This document shows, one piece after another, positions 1 to 9,885 of a DNA stretch of 64,000 nucleotides. The notes below the pieces were generated by a model, which was not told the DNA's origin, did not search any database, and saw only the letters and a list, made by a program, of their open reading frames with translations. The position numbers were made by a program, and so were the translations under genes. The DNA comes from Arthrobacter sp. Hiyo4. GTDB taxonomy: Bacteria > Actinomycetota > Actinomycetes > Actinomycetales > Micrococcaceae. The DNA lies in assembly GCA_002370555.1 (NCBI GenBank), contig AP014718.1, positions 124,001-188,000 on the forward strand, in the 5' to 3' direction. Every line of letters begins with the position of its first letter. Positions within the stretch are counted from its first letter, which is position 1.

Positions 1-738
1 CCTGGACGTGTACGACGACGGCACAGGCTTTGTGCCGGAAGCGCCGGGGTCCGGCGTGGCCGGCCGGGCGGACGGCAGCGGGTTCGGGCTGCGCTCGCTG
101 GCTGCCCGGGTGGCTGACTATCCCGTGGTCCGCGCGGGCCTGCGCGCCATGCTCACTGAATTCGCTGACTTCAGCGTGGCTGCCGAGGCCGCCGACGGGG
201 ACGCCGCGCTGCGGGAACTCGCCCGGCTGCGGACACTGGGGGCCGCGTGGATGTGGTGCTGATGGACCTGCAGATGGGCGCCGGGATGGACGGGGTCACC
301 GCCACCGCCGCGATCCGGCAGCTGGACGCCCCGCCGCCGGTCCTGATCCTGACCACCTACGACACCGAGGCGGACATCCTGGCCGCCGTGGAGGCAGGCG
401 CCAGCGGCTACATGCTCAAGGACGCACCGCCGGAACAGATCCGCCAGGCGGTACTGTCTGCGGCAGCCGGCCAGACGGCGATGGCGCCCAAGGTTGCGGC
501 ACTGCTGATGTCCCGGATCAGCAGCCCGGAAGCGGCCCTCACCGCCCGCGAGGTCCAGCTTCTTGAACTGCTGGCCACCGGACTGACCAACCGCGCCATC
601 GCCCGACGGCTCTTCATTTCTGAGGCCACCGTCAAAACCCACCTCGTGCACATCTACGGCAAGCTCGGCGTGGACAACCGGACCTCGGCCACCGCCCTGG
701 CAACGCAACGGCGGATCATCCGCCCGCCGGGCCAGTAA
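1..738 (+). pseudogene. Histidine kinase C-terminal fragment joined to a LuxR-type response regulator
   Basis: The first ~37 codons (reading in from the window edge) hold the ATPase G boxes of a sensor kinase (DDGTGF, then GSGFGLRSLAARV). At about position 113-116 the frame runs straight into a receiver domain that has lost its first strand and acidic pair (DYPVVRAGLRAML). A frame change near 240, compatible with one lost base, leads to the rest: phosphoacceptor Asp in VVLMDLQM (265-267), the Lys of MLKD, and a LuxR/FixJ helix-turn-helix from LTAREVQ to the end. A normal pair has the kinase tail plus a separate regulator start here, so roughly 150 bases of coding sequence seem to be missing. 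The family is NarL-type two-component control; the signal is unknown. Confidence 0.7.
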
Positions 739-786
739 CGGTGCCATACTGGGCGTTCATCACGTCGTCGTGAGGGGGCTTCGGAA

Positions 787-1938
787 ATGGGCTTGGACCT
801 AGTCACGCTCAGGGTGGCCTTCAGCCTGATGGCACTCTTGCTTGGCCTGCTGTTCTACTTCTTCGCGTACCGCACCACTCGCGCGCCGTACAGCGGCTGG
901 TGGTGCGTGGCCTTGGCGCTGTTTCTGACCGGAGCCCTTGCTTTCCTGCTCGATGGCACAGCCCTTCAGCGGTGGACTAATCCCCTGGGGCATGTCCTGT
1001 TGGTTTCGGGGGCGGTGAGCGTATGGGTAAGTGCACGTTCGCTGCGGAGGTCCCCGCCGCGGCCGTTGTTGTTCGCCGCCGCGCCCGCTGCGACCCTGGT
1101 GGCCTGCGCTCTTGACAGTCCTGCCACGAACACGTGGGCAGGCGGACCGGTCTTTCTGGCCTCGATGGGCCTGCTGTTTGGGCTGGCGACGCGGGAGATG
1201 TGGCCGGCCGAACCTGCGTACACCCGGGTGCGGATCCCCATGACTGCATCTGTCGGGCTGGTGTCCGTCTTCTACCTTGGCCGTCTTATTGCTTTTCTGA
1301 CCGATGGACCAGGAGGACCCACTTTCGAGTTGCTCTTCGGCTCGGCAACCACCACCATGCTCACCATGGTTTTGTTGGTGGTGGTGTCCTTCAGCATGGC
1401 CGGTCTCATCAGCGAGCAGCAGACCCGTGCCCTGCGCATGGTGGCCACCCGCGACGATCTCACCGGCCTGCTCAACCGCAAAGCTTTCCTGGACCTGGCC
1501 GCGGCGCAGTTGAGGGACAGGGCCGTCACTCAGGGGACCGGAGCCCTGATCCTCGCAGACCTGGACAAATTCAAGGCCGTCAACGACACGTACGGCCACG
1601 CCGCCGGGGATATGGCGCTGCAGGCCTTTGGCGCCGCGTGCCAGGACACCGTACGGTCTACGGACCTCGTGGGCAGGTACGGCGGGGAAGAATTTGTCCT
1701 CCTCATCCCGGGTGCCTCCGCCGGGCGGGCGGAGGAAATCGCCGTGGAGGTCAGCAGACGGCTCGCCCAAGTGCCCACCGTCGACGGGCTGGAGATGCCC
1801 ACCGTCAGTTACGGCGTAGCACTGTACGACGCCGGGACCTCCGATGTGGAAGACCTCATCGCCGCCGCTGACAGGGCTCTCTATAGGGCTAAGTCGCTGG
1901 GCAGGAACCGCACCGTCCACAGCGACCCGCGGGGCTAG
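787..1938 (+). CDS. Membrane diguanylate cyclase (GGDEF)
   Basis: 383 residues. About six hydrophobic segments fill residues 1-215, followed by a GGDEF domain (DDLTGLLNRKAF near 222 to the end). The active-site loop is GGEEF at about 299-303, so it should make cyclic di-GMP from two GTP. An RSTD tetrad sits five residues before GGEEF, matching the RxxD inhibitory site, so product feedback is expected. The reading frame is intact and the start ATG follows a GAGGGG stretch. It is a single gene between a response-regulator remnant and a convergent transporter. The membrane domain has no recognised ligand-binding fold that I can name. Confidence 0.88.
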   Translation: MGLDLVTLRVAFSLMALLLGLLFYFFAYRTTRAPYSGWWCVALALFLTGALAFLLDGTALQRWTNPLGHVLLVSGAVSVWVSARSLRRSPPRPLLFAAAPAATLVACALDSPATNTWAGGPVFLASMGLLFGLATREMWPAEPAYTRVRIPMTASVGLVSVFYLGRLIAFLTDGPGGPTFELLFGSATTTMLTMVLLVVVSFSMAGLISEQQTRALRMVATRDDLTGLLNRKAFLDLAAAQLRDRAVTQGTGALILADLDKFKAVNDTYGHAAGDMALQAFGAACQDTVRSTDLVGRYGGEEFVLLIPGASAGRAEEIAVEVSRRLAQVPTVDGLEMPTVSYGVALYDAGTSDVEDLIAAADRALYRAKSLGRNRTVHSDPRG

Positions 1939-1965
1939 ACCGAGCCGTGCCGCCGCGGCCGTATG

Positions 1966-3537
1966 TTAGTTAAGCTTCCCCGCCAGCCGTTCCCGCATGG
2001 CCACGCTGGCTGCATTCAGCCCGATCAGCTCGACGTCCCGCCCGTGCCGGCGATACTTCTCGGTCACGGCGTCCAGCACCGCGACGGTTGAGGCGTCCCA
2101 GAGGTGCGAGGCGTGCAGGTCCACAATCACCCGGCTGACGTCCGGTCCGGCGTCCAGGGCGTACTCGAACTGCGTATAGAGGTCGTTGGACGAGGCAAAG
2201 AACAGCTCGCCGTCCACCGTGTAGGTGGCCACGTTCTCCCCGTTAAGTTCGACGACGGTCCGTTCCACCGTGACGAAGTGCGCCACCCGCCGGGCGAACA
2301 GCGCCGTGGCCGCCAGCACGCCCGCCCCGACGCCGATGGCCAGGTTGTGGGTGGCCGATACGACGGCCACGGTGACCACCATGACGGCGGTCTCGGACTT
2401 GGGCATCCGGCGCAGGGTCCGCGGAGCGATGGAGTGCCAGTCGAAGGTAATGGCGGAAACGAAGATCATCACGGCCACCAGCGCGGCCATCGGAATCAGG
2501 CCCACAACATCGCCAAGCACCACCACCAGGACCAGCAGAAAGACGCCGGCCAGGAACGTGGACACGCGGCTCCGTGCCCCGGATCCCTTGACGTTGATCA
2601 TGGTCTGGCCGATCACGGCGCAGCCGCCCATGCCGCCGAAAAAGCCGGTGACGATGTTCGCCACGCCCTGGCCCCAGGACTCGCGGGTCTTGTTGGACCG
2701 GATGTCCGTGATGTCGTCCACCAGCTTGGCGGTCATCAGCGATTCGAGCAGCCCCACCAAGGCCATGGACAGCGAGAACGGCGCGAGGACCTGGAACGTC
2801 TCCCACGTCAGCGGGACATTGGGGACAAACACCGAAGGCAGGCTCTCGGGCAGCTGGCCCTTGTCCTGGACGGTGGGCACATCCACGCCGGCCAGCACGG
2901 CAAACAGGGTGAGCGCCACGATGGCCACTAAAGGTGAGGGCACCGCCGTCGTGATTCTGGGCAGTCCCACCACGATGACCAGGCCCGCGGCCACGAGCGG
3001 GTAGACCATCCATGGCACACCGATCAGTTCGGGAATCTGGGCCATAAACACCAGGATGGCCAGGGCGTTCACGAAGCCCACCATCACCGAGCGTGGGATG
3101 AACCGCATCAATCGTGTGACGCCGAGGACCGCCAGCAGGATCTGGAAAACGCCGGCCAGGATCACGGCCGCGATCAGGTGGTCCAGGCCGTGGCTGCGCA
3201 TCAGCGGGGCGATGACCAGGGCGACGGCGCCGGTGGCGGCGGAAATCATGGCGGGCCGGCCGCCCACAAAAGAGATGGTGACAGCCATGGTGAACGAGGC
3301 GAACAGGCCGATCCGCGGATCCACGCCCGCGATCACCGAGAAGGCGATCGCCTCCGGGATCAGCGCCAGCGCCACCACCAGCCCTGCCAATGCCTCGGTC
3401 TTTAGCCGCCGCGGCGAGCGAAGCGTGGCGCGGACTGACTGGAGCTGCTGCGGCGTGCCGGTCCGGGCATCGGGGACGCTTCGTACGGCCATGGCTGGGT
3501 CCAATCGTGTTGGTGAAGCCGGCAGTGGCGGCTTCAT
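1966..3537 (-). CDS. SulP family anion transporter with STAS domain
   Basis: 523 residues, uninterrupted. After a polar N-terminus the protein carries 10-12 hydrophobic spans (LAGLVVALALIPEAIAFSV is the typical first one), the SulP signature around RPAMISAATGAVAL, and a C-terminal STAS domain from about residue 410. Family members move sulfate, bicarbonate or other anions across the inner membrane; the substrate cannot be told here. The shorter start at Met16 (MAVRSV) is possible and would remove a nonconserved leader. Transcribed alone, convergent with the diguanylate cyclase. Confidence 0.88.
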   Translation of the reverse strand: MKPPLPASPTRLDPAMAVRSVPDARTGTPQQLQSVRATLRSPRRLKTEALAGLVVALALIPEAIAFSVIAGVDPRIGLFASFTMAVTISFVGGRPAMISAATGAVALVIAPLMRSHGLDHLIAAVILAGVFQILLAVLGVTRLMRFIPRSVMVGFVNALAILVFMAQIPELIGVPWMVYPLVAAGLVIVVGLPRITTAVPSPLVAIVALTLFAVLAGVDVPTVQDKGQLPESLPSVFVPNVPLTWETFQVLAPFSLSMALVGLLESLMTAKLVDDITDIRSNKTRESWGQGVANIVTGFFGGMGGCAVIGQTMINVKGSGARSRVSTFLAGVFLLVLVVVLGDVVGLIPMAALVAVMIFVSAITFDWHSIAPRTLRRMPKSETAVMVVTVAVVSATHNLAIGVGAGVLAATALFARRVAHFVTVERTVVELNGENVATYTVDGELFFASSNDLYTQFEYALDAGPDVSRVIVDLHASHLWDASTVAVLDAVTEKYRRHGRDVELIGLNAASVAMRERLAGKLN

Positions 3538-3705
3538 TCGTAGGTGGGGATGGGGCGGCGCGACGCCTCATTGCGAAATAGGGGGCACGTCCGCCCCTAC
3601 AAGTCTGGGGCACACGCTAGGCCAACTGCTAAAATGACTGGGTTGTAGACCGGCCTATAGCTAGTCCAGCCAGCGCCGTAACGTAAGTAGGGGACCACAC
3701 AAGAC

Positions 3706-5319
3706 ATGACGGCAGGCGGTTCACACATCAGCACTTCGGAGAGCATCCCCGGCCCGTCGAAAAAGACAGCGGCCGAGCTCCCGAAGACGGTTGCGCCCGC
3801 CGTAGCACCCCCCACGAAGCGCCGGGTGTACATCGCCACCTGGCAGGGGTTCCTCGGCGCCCTCATGATGTTTGTGGGCTCGATCGGAACGGGCTGGATC
3901 GCCAACGGCTCACCCATGATCCGCCAGCCGGTGGTCATCGCCCTGCGCACCGAGGGCTGGGGCGTGACGCTGTCCACCGTGCTCCTGACGGTGGGCGCGA
4001 TGCTCCTGATGCGGTCCTGGCTCCGGCTGGGCCAGCGGCTGGACGACTGGGGCGAACACTCACTGAGGTCGGTGGTCATCGCCATCTCCGCCTGGTCCCT
4101 GCCGCTCCTGCTGGCCGTCCCCATCTTCTCCCGCGATGTCTACGCCTACACCGGCCAGGGCCGCCTGGTCATGGAAGGCCAGAACCCGTACACCGTGGGC
4201 ATCTCCACCCTCAACAACTGGTTTGCCCTCGGCGCGGACCCGGCCTGGGCCGAGAACAGGACGCCCTACGGGCCCTACTTCCTGTGGCTCGCCCGCGGCG
4301 TGGTGGAGCTGACAGGGGCACAGCCCGACATATCCGTCCTGCTGTTCCGACTGATCGCCGGCGCCGGTGTCCTGCTCTGCGTCATCTACGTGCCCAAGCT
4401 GGCCGAGCTGCATGGCATCAACGGCGCCCGGGCCCTCTGGATTGCGGTGGCCAACCCGCTGTTCCTCATCAGTTTCGTGGCCAGCGCCCACAACGACGCG
4501 CTGATGGTGGGCCTCGCCGTCGCCGGCGTCTACTTCGCCGCGACGAAGCGCTACCTGGCCGGCATCCTGCTGGTCACCGCCTCCATCGGGATCAAGCCGA
4601 TCACCGTACTGCTCCTGCCGTTCATCGGGGTCATGTGGGCGGGGCCCGCCGCCTCGTGGACGCGGAAGTTCCTCATTTGGGGTGCGACGGCGGGAATCAG
4701 TTTCGCCGTGCTGGCCGTCAGCGGGATCCCCTACAACCTCGGGCTGGGCTGGGTGTGGGCCATTATGGACCCGACACCGGGGTACACCGGTTATTCGCCG
4801 TCGGGTTTCCTGGGGCAGCAGGTAGAGTTCCTCGGGAACGTGCTGGGGCTGCCCGGCGGCACCATCGCGGACCTGCTGCGGACGGGCATGAAGTGGGCGG
4901 CCATCGGGCTGGTGCTGCTGCTGATGTTCCGCGGTGACTACTCGCGGGCGGTGCGCCGGCTGGCCCTGGCGTTCACTGCCGTCGTGATGCTTTCGCCCAT
5001 CATCCAGCCCTGGTACATCCTCTGGTTCCTGCCGTTCGTGGCGGTGACGGGCATCCGGAACGACTGGCAGATCCGGTGTCTCTACGTGGGTGTGACGTTC
5101 TTTGTGGTGTTCGGCGCGCAGGACCAGCTCTCGGTCTGGTCCTTTGTGGAGCTGGCCATTGACGCGTCGTCGCTGGCGTTCGTGACGGCGCTGCTGTTCA
5201 CGTTCTATCTGCTGGTCCTGGACATCCACACGCGGAAGCTGCTGATCGAGGGCAAACCCTCGGACTGGGCCCGGCGTGGTTGGCGTTGGATCCTGGACCA
5301 GCGCCGCACCGCCCGCTGA
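3706..5319 (+). CDS. mptB: MptB-like polyprenol-phosphomannose alpha-1,6-mannosyltransferase
   Basis: 537 residues with about 13 membrane spans after a 40-residue cytosolic leader. Diagnostic stretches of the MptB group of GT-C transferases are visible: SRDVYAYTGQGRLV, with the catalytic-type Asp after the first long loop, NPYTVG, and ANPLFLISFVASAHNDALMVG. The family uses polyprenyl-phosphate mannose outside the membrane to build the mannan core of lipomannan-type glycolipids. It stands alone between divergent SulP and a convergent deaminase. I recognise the family clearly; the exact linkage made in this organism is inferred. Confidence 0.85.
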   Translation: MTAGGSHISTSESIPGPSKKTAAELPKTVAPAVAPPTKRRVYIATWQGFLGALMMFVGSIGTGWIANGSPMIRQPVVIALRTEGWGVTLSTVLLTVGAMLLMRSWLRLGQRLDDWGEHSLRSVVIAISAWSLPLLLAVPIFSRDVYAYTGQGRLVMEGQNPYTVGISTLNNWFALGADPAWAENRTPYGPYFLWLARGVVELTGAQPDISVLLFRLIAGAGVLLCVIYVPKLAELHGINGARALWIAVANPLFLISFVASAHNDALMVGLAVAGVYFAATKRYLAGILLVTASIGIKPITVLLLPFIGVMWAGPAASWTRKFLIWGATAGISFAVLAVSGIPYNLGLGWVWAIMDPTPGYTGYSPSGFLGQQVEFLGNVLGLPGGTIADLLRTGMKWAAIGLVLLLMFRGDYSRAVRRLALAFTAVVMLSPIIQPWYILWFLPFVAVTGIRNDWQIRCLYVGVTFFVVFGAQDQLSVWSFVELAIDASSLAFVTALLFTFYLLVLDIHTRKLLIEGKPSDWARRGWRWILDQRRTAR

Positions 5320-5368
5320 GGCGCTGCAGCTCCGACACTATTTTCACCGGTGCTCCTTTGTGTGTGGA

Positions 5369-5824
5369 CTACTCGGCGATGTCCTCCGCCCATAGTTCAG
5401 GGTGTTCGTCCTGGAAGGTGCGCATCATCTCGACGCATCGGGCATCATTCAACACCACCACTTCGATGCCGCGTGAGCGGAGAAGTTCGAATTCGCCGGG
5501 GAACGTCGCGGCCTCGCCCACCACCACGCTCGGAATCTTGAACTGGATGATGGTCCCGGTACACATCGCACACGGCGCCAGTGTGGTGTAGAGGGTTGTG
5601 TCCCGGTAGCTCTTCTGGCGTCCGGCAGCCCGTAAAGCAGACATCTCCCCGTGGGCGATTGGATCGCCATGCTGGACACGCTCGTTGTGGCCGCTGGCAA
5701 TCAACTCTCCGCCGCGGGCCAAGGCAGCACCGATCGGGATGCCGCCCTCCCGGAGGCTCTTTTGTGCGGCCTCGTAGGCAGCTTCGAAGAGCGGGTCAGT
5801 GATGGTTCGTTCAGTTTCGGACAT
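5369..5824 (-). CDS. Cytosine deaminase (yeast Fcy1 type)
   Basis: 151 residues, the length of the small zinc deaminase fold. The zinc site is complete: His-x-Glu in AHGEMSAL (Glu is the proton shuttle) and the two cysteines of PCAMC. The flanking stretches GGIPIGAAL, YRDTTLYTTLAPC, VVVGEAATFPGEFELLRSRG and the WAEDI end follow fungal cytosine deaminase closely, more than cytidine or tRNA deaminases. It should convert cytosine to uracil plus ammonia for pyrimidine salvage. The frame is intact. Confidence 0.85.
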   Translation of the reverse strand: MSETERTITDPLFEAAYEAAQKSLREGGIPIGAALARGGELIASGHNERVQHGDPIAHGEMSALRAAGRQKSYRDTTLYTTLAPCAMCTGTIIQFKIPSVVVGEAATFPGEFELLRSRGIEVVVLNDARCVEMMRTFQDEHPELWAEDIAE

Positions 5825-5927
5825 GGGTGCAGTCTAAATCGCGTGCGTCGAAGAATTGTTAGTGGGGCTCAGACGGCTTGACATCAAAAGCTATGTGACC
5901 AAGGCCTGGCCAACAGCCCGCCAGCTT

Positions 5928-5964
5928 AGGCGGTCCGCTCCTGCGGGACCGCCTCAGGCGGTCC
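5928..5964 (-). terminator. GC-rich hairpin at the end of the GT87-like pair
   Basis: A perfect 9-bp stem, AGGCGGTCC (5928-5936) with GGACCGCCT (5946-5954), overlaps the stop codon of the upstream minus-strand gene. AGGCGGTCC is repeated once more at 5956-5964, so alternative pairing is possible. No clear U-run follows, so termination is inferred. Confidence 0.5.
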
Positions 5965-7179
5965 GCGCCTCGGGGACTGCCTGCGATTTGCGGCCGAGCT
6001 CGGCGGTCCGCTTCACCGACCACCACAGCAGCACCACCAGGAGCACGTTGCGGGTGGTCAGGATGGCGGCCATGACCGGGTGGGCGTGGATGAGGGGCGT
6101 GTAGAACAGCGGGTAGATCACAAACGTGGTGATGGCGATCCCCATCAGCAGGGCAGCCGGGACCTTCCACCGCTCCCAGTCGTGCGTGAGGCCGGCGATG
6201 ATCACCGGGCCAGCCAGATGATGAACTGCGGCGATCCCACCTTGTTGAACACGATGAACGCCGTGGTCATCATCAGGGCGCCCTCGAGGAAGAGCTCCTC
6301 CCGCTCGGCGCCGCGGTTCAGCGCCCGGACCAGCAGGACGGCGGCCACCACGGCGGCGAGGATCAGCAGAGGCTGCATCAGGAACGCGGCCACGTCCGCG
6401 CCCGGGCCGTAGACCTCGGTGGAGTTGATGGCCGTGTTGTCTGCCATCTTGGAACCGGCGATGTTGAAGACGCTGAGCCACACCCACGGCGTGGAGAATG
6501 TGGCTTCAAGCTGCATGCCACGTTCGCCCTGGTTGGTCAGGAAGTCCATGATGTGCGGCAGGCCGCCGGACAGGTATGTGCCCAGGCCCACCACGGCGGT
6601 GACTGCGACGCCGGACGCCAGCACCTGGATCCGTTTCCGGCTGGCAATGACGATCGGCACCAGCACCGCTGCCGGCCACACCTTGAGCCAGGTGGCAACG
6701 CTCAGCAGGACCCCTGCCACCACGGGGCGTTCGGCCGCGTACAGGAGGGCAATCAGCACGATGGGGGCAGTGATTCCCTCCACGCGGGCAAAGCTGAGGT
6801 AGCCCATAAAGACGGTGAAAAACAGCCACCACCAGGCCGGGGCGATGCCCTTCACCTTCCGAGCGCCGCGGGTCAGGAAAGCAAGCCCGACGGCGTTGAG
6901 GGCCGTGATGATCAGGAACCAGCACAGGAGGTAGAGGCTCGGTCCGGCAATGTTCGCGAGGAAGATGGGGATCTGTGCCAGCACCGGGTACACCCAGGGG
7001 CTGATCTTGCCGTCCAGGCTGTCCGGGTTGTAGCCGTCCATGGCCCACTGGCGGTACTGCTCGGTGTCGCTGAAGGTATCGCCGTTAAGGAAGAAGGACG
7101 CCATCCAGCCCAGGAAATACAGGTGGATGACCGCGAAGCCCCACCAGACGCTGGACGGACGGGCGAACCAGTCCACCAC
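5954..7179 (-). CDS. GT87/DUF2029-like polytopic membrane glycosyltransferase, downstream paralogue (frame-broken)
   Basis: About 410 residues once one frame break near 6205 is joined (INKVGSPQFIIWLA runs into the frame holding GLTHDWERWKVPAALLMG). Ten or more membrane spans. Motifs shared with the next gene upstream include GDTFSDTEQYRQWAMDGYNP, SPWVYPVLAQIP, WLKVWPAA, RGMQLEATFSTPWVWL and NKVGSPQF. The GTG at 7179 is the first usable start, but similarity to the paralogue continues in frame up to about 7239, so the true start may lie there or have been lost. Likely a polyprenyl-phosphate-sugar-dependent mannosyltransferase of the cell envelope; donor and acceptor unknown. Confidence 0.72.
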
Positions 7180-7240
7180 GCGGGCGGGCAGGACTGTGCT
7201 GCGGACGCTGACCAGCCGGTCGAAGAACTTCGTGGAAATC

Positions 7241-8592
7241 TCAGGACTCCTTGAGCGCGGGGACGGTCGCTGAAGTCTTTTTGCCCAGCGAGTACAGGCG
7301 CCGGACCGACCACAGGAACAGGACCACCAGGAGGACGTTGCGGATGGTCAGCACGCCTGCCATGAGGGGGTTGTTGTGGCTGAGGGCATCGTAGAACAGG
7401 GGGTAGATGAAGAACGTGGCCACGGCGATGGCGATCAGCATGGCCGCGGGACGCGCCACTCACGCCAGCTGTGCGCAAGGCCCACCGCTACGGCCGGGGC
7501 CAGCCACACCATGAACTGGGGCGAGCCCACCTTGTTGAACACCACAAAGGCGGTGGCCAGCGTGAGAGCTCCGGCCAGCAGCAGCTCCGTGCGGTCCACG
7601 CCGCCGTCGGCCTTGCCGTTGCTGTTGAGCTTGCCGTTGTGCAGCGCCCAGAACGTCAGCCCGGCTACGAGCAGCGCTGCAAGGATGAGGAGCGGCTGCA
7701 TCAGCACGGACATCGCAGCGGTACCGGGTCCGTCCACCTGCATGGAGTTGATATCGGTGTTCATGTACATCCGGGAGTCGCCGATGTTCAGCACGGCCAG
7801 CCACAGCCACGGGGTGGTGAACGTTGCCTCGAGCTGCATGCCCCTGTCACCCTGCTGGGTCAGGAAGTTCAGCAGCTTGGACACACTGCCAACCGCGGCG
7901 GCGAGTGCCACCACCACTGCTGACGTGGCCACGCCGGCCAGCACCACCAGCAGGCGGTTCTTGACGACGGCGAAGAGGGCAAGCATCACGGCGGCCGGCC
8001 ACACTTTCACCCAGGTGGCGGCGGCGAGGATGACCGACGCGATGAACGGCCGGCCCACGCCGTAGGCCAGAGCCACCAGGACGATCGGTGCGGTGAGGCC
8101 GTCCACGCGGGCGAAGCCGAGCCAGCCCATGAGCAGAGTGAAGATCAGCCACCACCAGCCCGCGGGGATCGCGTCCTGGTTGCGGCCACGCTCCGTGAGC
8201 TTGGCCAGGGCCCAGCCGTTGAGGATGGTGGTCATCAGCACCCAGAGGAAGAAAAACGGTCCGGGACCGGCAAGCCCTGCCAGGGCCATGGGGATCAGCG
8301 CGAGGATCGGGTACACCCACGGGCTGGGGCCGCTGCTGAGGTTGGTCTCGTCAAAACCCGCCCGGGCCCACTCGCGGTAAATGAAGGTGTCGCTGAAGGC
8401 CTCGCCGCGCAGGGACAGCAGCGCCGCGAAGATCAGGAAACCCAGGTGCACCAGGATGAAGCCGGTGAGGAGCCCCCGCGGCGTGTTCAGCCAGGACCGT
8501 GCGCCCGCAGGCAGGATGACATTGCGGATCCGGGCGAGCGTGGCGAAGAATGCGTCCGTGGAAATGGCGGAATCCTTGTCGGAGAGGGGCAA
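7241..8592 (-). CDS. GT87/DUF2029-like polytopic membrane glycosyltransferase, upstream paralogue (frame-broken)
   Basis: About 450 residues after joining one break near 7450 (the frame ending in EWRVPRPC continues as RPAAMLIAIAVATFFIYPLF). It has the same architecture as the gene that follows it, with a cytosolic N-terminus, GEAFSDTFIYREWAR, SPWVYPILALIP, WVKVWPAAVM and RGMQLEATFTTPWLWL, so the two arose by tandem duplication. Its stop lies at 7241, directly before the downstream copy, so the pair is surely co-transcribed. Both breaks fall at the same relative position near the C-terminus. Confidence 0.75.
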
Positions 8593-8723
8593 AAACAGGT
8601 GCCGGATCTTGCCGCGGGGCTGGAGCCGGGAGCATAGGAGGTCCGTCTACAACAGCCTCCACCATGAGTCAAGGGTAGTTGAATGTCGGGGGTGCCCAAT
8701 AATCCTGCGGCTCCGCGAGTGGT

Positions 8724-9832
8724 CTACTCGGGCTTGGTCTGGCGGTAGCGCTCGATCTGTTTGAGCCGCCGCAGGAGGCTGTCGCGCCGCGGGTGCGGGA
8801 CAGCGTCGGGCGCCTCTGCGGTGAGGTCGATGTGTTTGGTGCCGTACTGCCAGAGCAGGAGGTCATCCAGCAGGCGGTCCGGGCCGGGGAGTACCGGTGG
8901 TCCAGCGCCTTGCGGACCTCGGTGATCCGCTGGGCGCTGAGCAGGCCGGCCAGCTGGACGGTCTGGTTGAGGCCGTGGGCGGCCATGAGCTCGGCGGCCC
9001 ATCCCCAGTCGTCATCCACTTTGCGGTCCACGTGCGGCAGCAGCGTCCGCCAGACGTCGCGGATCCGGTTGGGCGTGAGCTGCGCGGCGCCCTCGCCGTC
9101 GAGGTCCCAGTAGCTGCGGACTTCCTCATAGCGTTCGTGCAGGTCCGCGAAGGCACTCTCTACGGTTTCCAGCATGGCGGCGGTGGCGGTGAACTGGCGG
9201 TCGAAATGCGGCGTCCAGGCGCGGGGGTCCTCTGCCTTGAAACGGATGTCGTGCTCGATTTCGCTCCACGCATGGGCGAATACGGTGCGGATCTGGCATT
9301 CGAAGAAGTAGCTGCCGTTGGCCGGAATGTCCGGATTGAAGGACTGCTGGTAATCCTTGACGGCCTCGTTCTGGATAGTGCGCAGGATGAGGTGGCGGCT
9401 GGAGTAGCCATACGTGCCGGACTCGATGGAGCCGATGTCCTTCTCGCGGTCGCCGCGGCAGTCGAAGACCTGGCGCTGGCGCTTGATGATGTTGGCCACC
9501 AGGGCATTTTCCGCGGGCAGCTTGGTGATGACGCGCACGCCCACCATGTCATTGAGGGTGCGGAACGGGTCCGGGAACTTCAGCACCGGGGGGCCGCCGG
9601 GTTCCAGCGGTTCCTCTATCCGGGAAATCTTCTCCCGGAACGATTCCACCGACTTGGTGCGCCCGGTGACAAACAGCGGCGTGACCTCGGTGTCCTTCAG
9701 CATGTCTCGGAGGATGTGGAGGACGTCCTTGGTGACCAGCTTCAGGGCAGGGCGGACGCGCTCGTAGATCTCCACGTTTTCCTGCACGGATTCACGCAGG
9801 CTGATGTCCAGGCTGTCCCAGTTACTCGGCAT
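8724..9832 (-). CDS. RelA/SpoT-domain (p)ppGpp synthetase-like protein
   Basis: About 369 residues. The alarmone synthetase domain occupies residues ~40-230: RTKSVESFREKISR (ATP-binding basic stretch), DPFRTLNDMVGVRVI (metal-binding Asp region), GYSSRHLIL and FECQIRTVFAHAWSEIEHDI (the ExQIRT pyrophosphate-site motif). There is no HD hydrolase or TGS/ACT region, so it is a small alarmone synthetase type. One frame break near 8890 replaces the C-terminus; the alternative frame giving LLDDLLLWQYGTKHIDLTAE and ending at 8724 reads like the genuine tail. Confidence 0.78.
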
Positions 9833-9885
9833 GCACCCAGCTTACGGCGGGGGTGTGACAGCGGCTTGTCATGCTTGGCGCAGTG

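Noticed and set aside
799..1920. Long open frame opposite the diguanylate cyclase
   Set aside because: Low-complexity Gly/His/Arg/Gln composition, no motif, fully antisense to a clear GGDEF gene.
2104..2931. Open frames antisense to the SulP gene
   Set aside because: Histidine/glycine-rich shadow typical of GC-rich antisense frames.
4060..5229. 389-codon frame opposite mptB
   Set aside because: Composition is a mirror of the membrane protein on the other strand, no start signal.
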